Below, one piece after another: positions 9,937-20,042 of a stretch of DNA of 64,000 nt (position 1 is its first letter; every line of letters starts with the position of its first letter). Below the pieces are notes generated by a model that did not search any database, was not told the DNA's origin, and saw nothing but the letters and a program-made list of their open reading frames with translations. The translations under genes were made by a program, and so were the position numbers. The stretch covers positions 58,662,512 to 58,726,511 of the forward strand of contig NC_088301.1 of assembly GCF_032854445.1 (NCBI RefSeq), written 5' to 3'. The stretch comes from Liolophura sinensis (lineage: Eukaryota; Mollusca; Polyplacophora; Chitonida; Chitonidae).

Positions 9937-12425
9937 ATAGTCGTGGTCATATACACCGTGCCCTTTATTTTGGGGAGGCCATGGTCCCAGCTTCGGTACC
10001 GTATCGCAAATATTCTTACTGGAGACAAAATATTTAGCTTCTCCAAGATGTAAAAATACGGTTAGACCGTTATCTCTCGGAAACGCATAGTTCTGTTCAC
10101 GATTCTCTGACTTTAACATAATGTTTCCAGAAGTATATGCAGTATCCCAATTAAATTCCCTTTAGAGAAGCTTCATTGACATTCTCATTATAGTGAAAAT
10201 GAAAATGTCTCCTTGAAAGAGTTACACGGATGCGGATGTTGACTTGTAGGACTTGTTTACCATAACTTCTAGGTCCAGCGGTCATGAAAACAAAGTCAAT
10301 CATAAACATATGTACCTATGTTTAATTATTTAAGTGCAGTATACAGCCGCTTCACCAGTTTGCACCCTCACGGCGAGTGTAAAACATCCACACCTTCGGT
10401 GCTCACTCATGCATACCCAACAGCTGACCACTGTTTCCAAGTACACTGTGTTACTACCGACAGGCGCTCAGTGCTCGCGGACAAATTGTAACCCCTCCCC
10501 CCCCCCCCCCCCCCCCCCCCACCAGCCTCTCTATCTGCGTCCCACATCCCCACCCAAATGCGTGCAGGTAATACGTGAGATCAGGCTCCAGATCAATGGA
10601 TGGAGGTTGTTGTTTTGCTCGGCCTCTATATCCAGCACACATATATAGGCACAATCAACCTATCTGTCTCAAGAGAAGATTTGGGTGGTTGACCGAGACA
10701 TCAATTACATACCCTACAGTTTACATTGGGATCTTCGCTTCCTAGCCTGGTAATGTTCTTTCAAACACAACTCCATCTTCAGCTTGATAAACCATTGTTG
10801 AATTTTACGACCTAAACAGAAAAGCGAGAGAATTTTGTTCCCAGGCATTGATGGCGGGAGATTGAGTCGCGAGCCGATCACCTCATTCTAGATGGCGGTT
10901 GATCCCTGCCTTCAGTTTGCCCCATTCACTCGCAATGGAGGTCGGATAGCGGTAATTATTTTATACCTTCACTTATCGATTTTTTCTCGGATGTAGTCCC
11001 TTTGTCAAGTCCATGTAACACAGACGGTAGGCAGGGCTTTCAATGATAAAATTAACGTATAGAATTGCTATACATGACCACTGACAAGCTGGCATCCACT
11101 CCATTTTCTAGACCGACTCGAATATCACAGATCGAAATCGAGTCTGCATCTACGCCATGACGTACTCAGCAAATTGCAGTAAAATAGGCTGCTTATATTG
11201 GGATTCGATTGTTTATGCTAGAGGCCTTGTAAAGTAAGAGAAACAGGCAAATGTACGTTGACTGAAGCGCTGTTTGTGTTAGACTACGCTCAATGCTTTC
11301 ATAGCGAACAACATGTGTTATATAGACCTATATCGACGAAGTACTGAGGCTGGATGGATAATTATGTAAATGGCAGGCCAGCAGCTAGCGGAGTAGGTTA
11401 CATGCGTGCGAGAGTCGGAGATCGTAGGTGTCGCTGAGCTTGGCCACGCTTCAGGCAGGCAATAGCATATACCAATCTGGCTCAGAACAAATGCCGAGGA
11501 GTACCACATATACATGTGTACGTACAACAGCCATACGGACATTTTAGGGATGCAAGGGCCGCACTGGACTTGAATACCGCATTGGTGATCAATACGTGTC
11601 TGCCCGGAGCCCAGTTCGGCAGTCGGCTGATGGATGGCGGTGCTGCAATGGAGGAGCGTGGCTCGGAGAACATTTGCAGCTGCCACCGGTTTGCCGTTTG
11701 AAGCAAAACCCAAGAGAAAGGTGTCGGCAAACGTGGTTTTCTTGTGTTCCTGCCGAATGATCTGCTCTATCTGGAAACAATTTTGTCGGCTGTCTGGTCA
11801 TATTTAATGCTGAAGTGTGTGTGGAATATTACGCCTGGTTTCTCGGCATCAGTGGAGTAACGTTTCACCAGGCCGTGCACCAGCAGATCTCACGATACCT
11901 TACACCGTTGATAATACGGTAAAAGCGGTCAAGTTGGCTGGGTACAAGCAAGCCTTAGGAAAACCACGATGATCAGGTAAATGTTATACAACACAGAGGT
12001 GTATCTCTTGGTATCCGTTATACTAGTCTAGTTAACACTCTCTTGTTCTCACGAAGAACTGGCCGTAACATGTTACGTATTTAGGAGCCGAGTTTTCAAG
12101 TTGAGTGTATCCCATTTGTTTACCTCGAAGGGTTATTCGTCAAAAGACAGTCGCAGCTCACTTGCTTGTGCTAGTCCTGTTTTAAACGGGAACATTTGAC
12201 CTTGTGTCTATGCGTTGACCTTTTTTTGTCCCACAATGACATAGTATTAAACGGGTGAAATCAAGGTGAAACTATCCCGGAGTGAGAGTGTTTAGATGAC
12301 CTATCGGCCGATCGTTTTTCCTGGTAACTGTGCTGTCGGGCTGTCTCCACTACCAGGCTTGTCTGGTGTAGTGGTCACGGCATAATCAACCCAAGTCAAA
12401 GCTGAAGGAACCAGTGGTCAACACC
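9937..12425. other. Region upstream of the Kv4 start codon; likely contains promoter/5' UTR
   Basis: No gene recognised. The sequence just upstream of the Kv4 ATG must contain at least part of the 5' UTR, and the promoter may lie here, but I cannot place a transcription start or rule out upstream non-coding exons. A 24 bp C run lies at 10497-10520. Open frames around 11318-11801 on both strands overlap each other and show no domain. Confidence 0.4.
10497..10520. repeat. Poly-C homopolymer (24 bp)
   Basis: An uninterrupted run of 24 C, preceded by CCCCT. The opposite strand is a G run with potential to form quadruplex structures. Length is likely polymorphic and error-prone in the assembly. 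Confidence 0.95.
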
Positions 12426-13531
12426 ATGGCTTCTGTGGCTGCTTGGCTGCCGTTTGCCAGGGCTTCTGCCATCGGTTGGGTGCCTGTTGCCCACACCCCA
12501 TTCCCCCAGCCCCGTGTCGGCCAGGATCAGAGGAGAGGCGACGACCGGTTTCTCATAAACGTTAGTGGGAGGCGCTTCGAAACATGGAGAACGACTTTGG
12601 AAAAGTTTCCCGAAACCCTTCTGGGTTCCAACGAAAGAGAATTTTTCTATGACGAGGAAACTGAGGAATACTTTTTTGACAGAGATCCTGATCTTTTCCG
12701 ACACGTTTTGAATTACTACAGAACAGGAAAGTTGCACTACCCAAAACATGAATGCCTTAGCGCGTATGACGAGGAATTGGCCTTTTTCGGTATTATGCCA
12801 GACCTCATTGGGGACTGTTGTTACGAAGACTACCGGGACAGGAAAAGAGAAAACAGCGAGAGATTACTGGACGATAAAGGGTCAGAAAATGGCGATCACC
12901 TGGCGGCCACTAATCTACGACAAAAAATGTGGAGGGCTTTTGAGAACCCCCATACAAGCACGGCCGCTCTGGTGTTCTATTACGTGACTGGGTTTTTTAT
13001 CGCCGTATCGGTGATAGCCAATGTTGTTGAGACAGTTCCATGTGGTCTTCTTCCAGGTACGAACACAAATCCACCGTGCGGGGAACGCTACGAACTGGCT
13101 TTCTTTTGCTTGGATACTGCCTGTGTTATGATTTTTACCGCTGAATACCTGTTGCGTCTATTTGCTGCGCCAGACCGATGTAAATTTGTTCGCAGTGTCA
13201 TGAGTATCATTGATGTGGTCGCCATCTTACCCTACTACATTGGTTTGATCATCACAGATAATAAAGACGTGAGTGGGGCATTTGTAACACTACGAGTATT
13301 CAGAGTCTTTAGGATCTTCAAATTTTCCAGGCATTCACAAGGATTAAGAATTCTGGGTTACACTCTCAAGAGCTGCGCCAGCGAACTTGGCTTTCTTCTG
13401 TTCTCGCTTACAATGGCTATCATTATTTTTGCTACAGTTATGTTTTATGCAGAGAAAAATGTGCCCAAGACCAGGTTTACCAGTATTCCTGATGCTTTCT
13501 GGTACACCATCGTAACCATGACAACGCTCGG
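12426..13531 (+). CDS. KCND/Shal-like: Shal-type voltage-gated K+ channel Kv4, exon 1 (start codon to pore helix)
   Basis: Pore-forming alpha subunit of an A-type K+ channel, acting as a tetramer in the plasma membrane of excitable cells. Exon 1 encodes residues 1-368 plus two bases of codon 369. Visible parts: the N-terminal hydrophobic segment with [10 protein letters not shown] (4-13), known in Kv4 as the KChIP/inactivation segment; T1/BTB domain (about 41-145) with the Kv4 zinc pattern H104-x5-C110-x20-C131-C132; S1 about 181-203; S2 about 223-246; S3 about 255-275; S4 with R290, R293, R296, K299, R302; S5 about 320-342; pore helix about 354-366 and the start of the TTLGYGD filter. The ATG at 12426 sits in CACCATGG, a strong initiation context, and gives the family N-terminus; an in-frame GTG at 12414 is not needed. 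The donor GTAAGT begins at 13532 (phase 2). This large first exon ending in the filter matches vertebrate KCND gene structure. Identification is very secure; the exact paralogue symbol is not. Confidence 0.97.
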
Positions 13532-13856
13532 GTAAGTAAATTTGCCTTAGTGTATACGGTACGTTTTGTTGCATTAATGTGAACTCTGGCTGAACATGAT
13601 GATATCTATCCATTTGTATAGGTTATATTGTTTTTCAGATGGAGTCAAAACACGAGTTTTTGAGGTGACGTCCGTCAGTCGTGTCTGAACGTCGTATTGA
13701 TGGTGCCAAATATTATAGCATTGTTTCAGGTTTTTAGCTCCCCAGCGACTTGCAGGTCTCGCTCCTCTCTCCCAACCGTACATTTGTCATCATTAGCTTT
13801 ATTAACACACATAGCACGATGCTGTTATTTTCTCACAGTACTCGCCACCGTACACA

Positions 13857-13858
<2 letters not shown>

Positions 13859-13916
<58 letters not shown>
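13859..13916. repeat. (AT)29 microsatellite
   Basis: A pure alternating AT run of about 58 bp inside Kv4 intron 1, about 330 bp after the exon 1 donor. Likely length-polymorphic. Confidence 0.98.
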
Positions 13917-13918
<2 letters not shown>

Positions 13919-14911
13919 TGTCTCACCGCAGTATATGAAGATGTGTACCCAGTGATACATGTATACGTTTGCACATTTGCTGGGCGGATTTGCTGCACAT
14001 GATTGCTAGTTGATGATCTCCACAGAGACAAAGCATGACCGGGTACGCAGTACTTATGAGTTTTATGACAGTTGTATATGATCGATAGGTTAGAAGTGAT
14101 CAAGGTTCCTGGACAAAAGCGTTGTGCGGTAGTGTTATATCTATCCTACAGGACACCCGCCGAATCGTCAGACAAGAATTACATGGTAAACCACACAGTG
14201 CAGACTTATATGCAACCTACAGCCCCGATTAGGCCTACGTTGAATTCATCCGCAACCCAAGCCAACTCGAACATCGTCTGATCGATAAATGTCGATTTGC
14301 TTAATTTATTCATACTATCCGCTGGGAAAGAAAAGTAATATATTGTCTCAAAAGCATTGACAGCTCCGCGAATTTTTATTATATGGAATTAAAGGTAGCA
14401 TCAAATCCAAAACGAATTATGAAAAAATAAATAAATAAATAAAATAACATAAAAGAATTAAATATGTATGAGTTTGCTTTGGAAATTTGATCGAAGTAAT
14501 GTGGAGACGTAGTCTCGTAAAAAAGTATACCAGCAGAAATAGTCTAGCCGATGAGAACAGCGCAAGGAACAGAGTATAACACTAACCATAGGATCCATAA
14601 ATAACAGCGACTGAGATAAGCCATCTGGCCACACTACAACTGCAACTTCAGGTGCATCTATATCTGCGACCTAGTTTCGTATCAGTGGTCAAATTTGATC
14701 CAGCAGAGTAAAAATTGGATACTCCCTTGGACTGCATCAAAGCAGTGAGTGTGTCTAACACACAATAACCACTTCTTTGAGGCATTCTTTACACCACATC
14801 CTACAAATTGAGACACTCTTTTTGTATCTCTGGTTTGTACTTTTGCTCCAGTCATGTTTCATGCAAGGCCTATCCCTACTCAGCAAAACAGCGTACGAGA
14901 ATACCGTTCTA
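13917..14911. other. Intronic stretch, no gene recognised
   Basis: Unique AT-rich sequence with a short AAAT-type simple repeat near 14427-14445. Open frames here are short and without recognisable domains. Confidence 0.5.
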
Positions 14912-14995
14912 AACATGTATGTATCTATAACAACTTCAAACTATAGACGCATGTGCGAATAACAACTAACAACTTCCAAGTACACATCTATTCAG
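14912..14995. repeat. Outlying units of the 32-36 bp minisatellite
   Basis: About two degenerate units (TGTATGTATCTATAACAACT near 14917; AACAACTTCCAAGTACACAT near 14968) of the same minisatellite that continues at 15276. They lie on the other side of R1 copy 3, so array sequence flanks that copy on both sides. Confidence 0.7.
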
Positions 14996-14996
14996 C

Positions 14997-15275
14997 TTAA
15001 CCCGGGGCTAGGGTCTGTCTATTCCCCGTGTTGAATTAGATCGCCACGTTGGATATATGAACAGTTGCAATCAAAGCGCAACTGAGATACACATTTTGTT
15101 ATCGACAACTTATATTCTAGCATGGTACACAATTTGAATACTGATTTCACTCAGTCGCCTGGAACATACCTTGCGCCTTCCCAACATAACTGAAAAGTGT
15201 TGATGGTGGTTTGTGTTATACGTCGTGTTTGGGAATTGGCCTTGCGATTATTGACATGGAGCGTCCTTATTATAC
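14997..15275 (-). mobile_element. Dispersed repeat R1, copy 3
   Basis: Reverse complement of 7000-7325, with shared stretches including CTGATTTCACTCAGTCGCCT near 15142, TTGTTATCGACAACTTATAT near 15096 and GCCACGTTGGATATATGAAC near 15043. The GATTATTGACATGGAGCGTC box near 15247 also appears at about 28745 and 36360 and, inverted, at about 2634. The copy is embedded in a 32-36 bp minisatellite. Confidence 0.75.
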
Positions 15276-15841
15276 AATTTCCACCTACACATGTATGCAG
15301 ATATAACAACTTCCAACTACACATTTATGTATGTAGCTATAACAACTTCCAACTACACATGTATGCAGCTATAACAACTTCCAACTACACATTTATGTAT
15401 GTAGCTATAACAACTTCCAACTACACATGTATGTAGCTATAACAACTTCCAACTACATATGTATGTAGCTATAGCAACTTCCAATTACACATTTATGTAT
15501 GTAGCTATAACAACTTCCAACTACACATTTATGTATGTAGCTATAACAACTTCCAACTACACATGTATGTAGCTATAACAACTTCCAACTACACATGTAT
15601 GTAACTATAACAACTTCCAACTACACATTTATGTATGTGGCTAGAACAACTTCCAACTACACATTTATGTATGTGGCTAGAACAACTTCCAACTACACAT
15701 GTATGTATGTAGCTAGAACAACTTCCAACTACACATGTATGTAGCTATAGCAACTTCCAACTACACATGTATGTATGTAGCTATGACAACTACATGTGTA
15801 GTTACACATGTATGTAGCTATAACAACTTCCAACTAGACAT
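15276..15841. repeat. 32-36 bp minisatellite, about 16 copies
   Basis: Units alternate between about 32 bp (AACTTCCAACTACACATGTA then TGTAGCTATAAC) and about 36 bp (the same with ATTTATGTATGTAG). Near 15785-15810 a rearranged unit forms an inverted AACTACA/TGTAGTT pair. The array begins directly after the conserved box of R1 copy 3. Confidence 0.93.
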
Positions 15842-17668
15842 GGTTCAAGGATGAATACGTTGGGTTGACATATATACGAAAGCCTCTCAAAACTTAAAAC
15901 GCAGATAGCACTGCACAATCCATTTGTTCTTTCCAACAAGAATATAACATTTACCTAATAATTCTATCCTACCACTATTGTACTACTGTGGGTACTGCTA
16001 ATACTTCTACTACCTCTAATGACAACACGTTAGAATATATTCTGGTGTCCAAGAAATTTTGTCTGTACGTGTGGATGACAGTTGGCGAGCGGTGGTCTCT
16101 TGTAGTCATGATGGTCATACAAAGGTTTTCGGTAGAGATCAGTCAATGCTGTTTGTGATGTGGCATAGTCTGTGGATTAGGAGAGCTTTGGAGCAGCGCC
16201 TGCGTACATCATCAGTGAACCTTTGGCCACCATCATAAACCTACAGAAGGCGACGGCTAAATCAGGAAGAAGATCAGACGAAATTTAATACAGAATAGCC
16301 GACCTCATTTTGCGGCATGGCAACAGAATGTTTTCCACTTAACAATCGATACTAATAGCAGGCCTTCCCTGATCCTCACCCTACTCGGCTTTCACTGAGC
16401 TATGGTACAGCAGAAATCCAACTAGGATAATTTCCATCCACAATTAAGCTCTGTGATATCCTGTTATGTCTTATTTAGTCGTACCGGTACATAGATTGTG
16501 CAGCCCGTAGATTTTCATATGCGACAATTGGGCGCTTTCATTAAATATTTGTTCACCAGACATATATGTCTCCTATGCCAACATACTACTGAGAAGGCCT
16601 ATCTACTACATTATAAACAAATGAGGTTGGCACAATGTGCATGTGCATGTAGAAACCACTGGTACCTCAAAGCATGTAGACCCTAATTCTGTGCAAAGGT
16701 CGTAGACCATATTTTCACAGAATACTTATAGTGGCAAAGAACCTTGCGGGGCTGCGAACCTTAGAGATCATAGAGTTGATGTTTCCGGCTAATGGTTGTG
16801 TTATCTTGAAATGACTAAAGCCCTCTTTACTATATTGGATAGGGCACACTGCCAGGGATTTGGACGCCATGATTACAACAGACATAGACGCCTGTACGTT
16901 TTAATAGTGGATGGGTTTGGGGGAAATGTTCTGCAGAGATTTACAAAATGCTTGTCCAAAGCGTGAAAGTCTTTCTTTTATCTGACAATTACTGTTGCCT
17001 GTTAGCCGGCTGCAGACAAGTAGCGTGCCCACTCAGTTCTCGGTGTGCGGCTTGTCTGCCACACGCAAGCTGAATCGTTATACTTATTGCTGTGTTATGA
17101 TGAGGACGTTGTTTGAAGAAAATCTGGCCGTCTTTGGCTTTGCTAGGCCCACAGCAGGTGTAGACTATTGATGTAAATATATCTGGCGTTATCTCCGTTC
17201 CTTTAGACAGTTACAGAACTGAAGCATTATGTCTTACCAATCAATCTCAAGCATACCGAAAGTGAGACTATGTTCTTTTCTTATCCATCCACTCGTTTTC
17301 CTCAACAATAATCCTTCGTCGAGCCCTTAATTCTTCCCGACTGGAAAGCATTGAGATCTACCAAATGCCTTCAAAGTGTTTTCACTCATGGCCACGACTC
17401 AAATAAGATATTGGTTTTTCATAGCCACGCGGGAAAGTTAAGCGGGTCTATGTGTTCGGCTCTTGCTGGTTGTGGTCTTAATTGTCATTAGCTTAGACAT
17501 GATGAGCTGTTATACCACTGCCATGTATCCTGCCTTTCTGGACATGGATGGGCATCATTCCATTGGATAGTTTTATCAGTAACAAATATATAGCAACTAG
17601 TTTGAACCCCGTACAAATTCTGTTTACGCTGAACATGATCACGGATCAATCTGTCTTTTTGAAATACT
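15842..17668. other. Intronic stretch, no gene recognised
   Basis: Unique sequence. One small inverted repeat is present: GCAGACAAG at 17012-17020 pairs with CTTGTCTGC at 17051-17059. Short open frames (for example 16498-16686) have no recognisable domain. Confidence 0.5.
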
Positions 17669-17985
17669 CCTGAAAGTACCAATGTTCAGTGGTAGAGTTG
17701 TCTACCTGGCTTGCCTTCAAGAATTGTATATATGGAATCTTATTCTGGCACGGTGTCAGCTATCAAGAAGGCATGTCATTTGAAAATGAACCTGGAGTTG
17801 TGAGTGGGTGCCAGAAAAAATGCCGTGTATAGATTTATTGTGTTTCACTCTGGCTGAGCAGGTTAAGGAGTCTTACACAAGCAACAGAGCCATTCATACA
17901 TCTTGTCGTTGTGGTCAAGACGTGATTTACCTATAAAGTGACACATATCAAGTTTACATTGGATGCCTTTAACTAACGTAAGCAC

Positions 17986-18065
<80 letters not shown>

Positions 18066-18431
18066 TTTGCTTATTTGACAAAAAGGTTGTGTTACGTTAG
18101 TTTAAAAGTATTCAATGTAAAAGTATTCAACTTGATATGTGTCACTTTATAGATAAATCACATGTCTTGACCACAACGACACGATGTATGAATGGCTCTG
18201 TCGCTTGTGTAAGACTCCTTAACTTGCTCAGCCAGAGTGAATAAATAAATACACAGCATTTTATCTGGCACCCACTCACAACTAAACGTTCATTTTCAAA
18301 TGACATGTCTTCTTGATAGCTGACGCCGTGCCAGAATAAGATACCATATATACAATTCTTGAAGGCAAGCCAGGTGTGGATCTAGATACAGTATATAGAC
18401 AACACTACCACTGAACATGGGTACTTTCAGG
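17669..18431. repeat. Large inverted repeat with central (AT)n
   Basis: Left arm about 17669-17987 and right arm about 18088-18431 are reverse complements over most of their length. Pairs include CCTGAAAGTACC with GGTACTTTCAGG at the outer ends, GAGCCATTCATACATC with GATGTATGAATGGCTC, and AAGTGACACATATCAAGTT with its complement. The arms differ by small indels, including extra sequence in the right arm near 18378-18400 and a duplicated AAAAGTATTCAA. The centre is a 76 bp AT run (17988-18063) plus about 24 bp of unpaired sequence. Either a hairpin-type mobile element or an inverted duplication; no clear target-site duplication is visible. Confidence 0.92.
17988..18063. repeat. (AT)38 microsatellite at the centre of the inverted repeat
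   Basis: About 76 bp of alternating AT, self-complementary, lying between the two arms of the inverted repeat. Confidence 0.97.
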
Positions 18432-19335
18432 CTTCATCGTAGTGTATTGTCACCAAATGCACGTAGGCCAGCTAATAGCCAGGTGTCGGGTACTTCCTGT
18501 TTGCTTACCTCAATTAGATCTCACACTGTGCACGAATCTCCTGCACAGTCAGCCATTGTAGTAATGGACAAATCCCCCAAGCATAGGGTTTACAGACAGG
18601 CATAAAAATTGTTGCTTGGAACTCTTGGGACTATCATTGAACCTTCATTGATGGTATACTGGTATTCGTAGTTCCCCTTATACCTCTGTCAGAATCTCCC
18701 CGCCCCCCTCCTGGAGCAAAAGGATATGTTGCAAACAGTGATAGTATTGCTAATTCTTTATTCTTCGCAGTCTTTAGGATCAGCTCACAAGGTGTAGGAA
18801 TTGTTTACCTCACCTGCTGCAGGGTGTTGCAGAGTGCATCCACAGTTGTTTATTTCACCTTAAAGTAGGGCAAAGATCACAGCTTGCTCTTGGCACCCCT
18901 AGTGATCTGGTAATATGCCAGACAGCTACACACATTTAGATCCATGGACATCTTGAAACTATTGCTAGAGCGAGTTTAGCTAGGTTAGCCTATGTTGCAG
19001 TACTGACTGGGAGGTCAGTACAATCAGATTCTGTGATACTATATACAAGCGAACGTGCACAAAACAGACTTTGTAGTCGGCCATCATCCAAACTGATAGA
19101 GGGAGATGGCGCCCATGAGAGATTAGCGGTCTTTCCGAAAAGCCAAGATTAGAAATCATCATAAACACGTGTCCATTCCTTCTATGTAAAGATGACACAT
19201 CAAACCAAAACCCAGGCAAAGAAACATCCAAAGAAACATCACATGCATCGTTAGTAAAACCATTTCAGTCTTCTGATACCAGGGCATATATATGCAGGAG
19301 CAAATGTATGTATTCTTATTACTAGTTGTGACAGT
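18432..19335. other. Intronic stretch, no gene recognised
   Basis: Unique sequence; the short frames at 18417-18605 (+) and 18980-19231 (-) carry no recognisable domain. Confidence 0.5.
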
Positions 19336-20042
19336 ACCCAGTAATGTGAGAACTTGTACGACCCGGTGATGTGAGAACTTGTTCGACCCAGAGATGTTAG
19401 AACTTGTACGACCCAGTGATGTGAGGCATGTGGTACATGCCTAATACATGTACCACAGTGATGTAAGAACTTGTTCGACCCTGTGATGTGAGAACATGTT
19501 CGACCCAGTGATGTGAGAACTTGTACAAACCAGTGATGTGAGGGAACATGTACTATCCAGTGATGTGAGAACTTGTACGAACTAGTGATATAAGAACTTG
19601 TACGATCCAGTGATGTGAGAACTTGTACGACCCAGTGATGTAAGAACTTGTACGACCCAGTGATGTGAGAACGTGTTCGACCTGGTGATGTGAGAACATG
19701 TTCGATCTAGTGATGTGAGAACTTGTAGAAACCAGTGATGTGAGAACATGCACTATCCAGTGATGTGAGAACTTGTACGACCCAGTGGAGTGAGAGCTTG
19801 TACGATCCAGTGATGTGACGACTTGTACGACCCAGTAATGTGAGAACTTGTACGACCCAGTGATGTGAGAACTTGTACGACCTAGTGATGTGAGAACTTG
19901 TACGACCCAGTGATGTGAGGACTTGTACGACCCCAGTAATGTGAGAACTTGTACGACCCAGTGATGTGAGAACTTGTACGACCCAGTGATGTGAGAACTT
20001 GTACGACCTAGTGATGGGAGAACTTGTACGACCCAGTAATGT
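19336..20042. repeat. 26 bp minisatellite, about 26 copies
   Basis: Units of 26 bp, CAGTGATGTGAGAACTTGTA followed by CGACCC, with small variants. One unit near 19428-19458 carries an insertion forming a perfect 10 bp inverted repeat (GTGGTACATG / CATGTACCAC). The minus strand is open across much of the array because 26 is not a multiple of three and the unit lacks stops there. Confidence 0.95.

Noticed and set aside
12414-12425. Upstream in-frame GTG as an alternative Kv4 start
   Set aside because: The ATG at 12426 has a strong initiation context and yields the conserved Kv4 N-terminus; the GTG would only add four residues.
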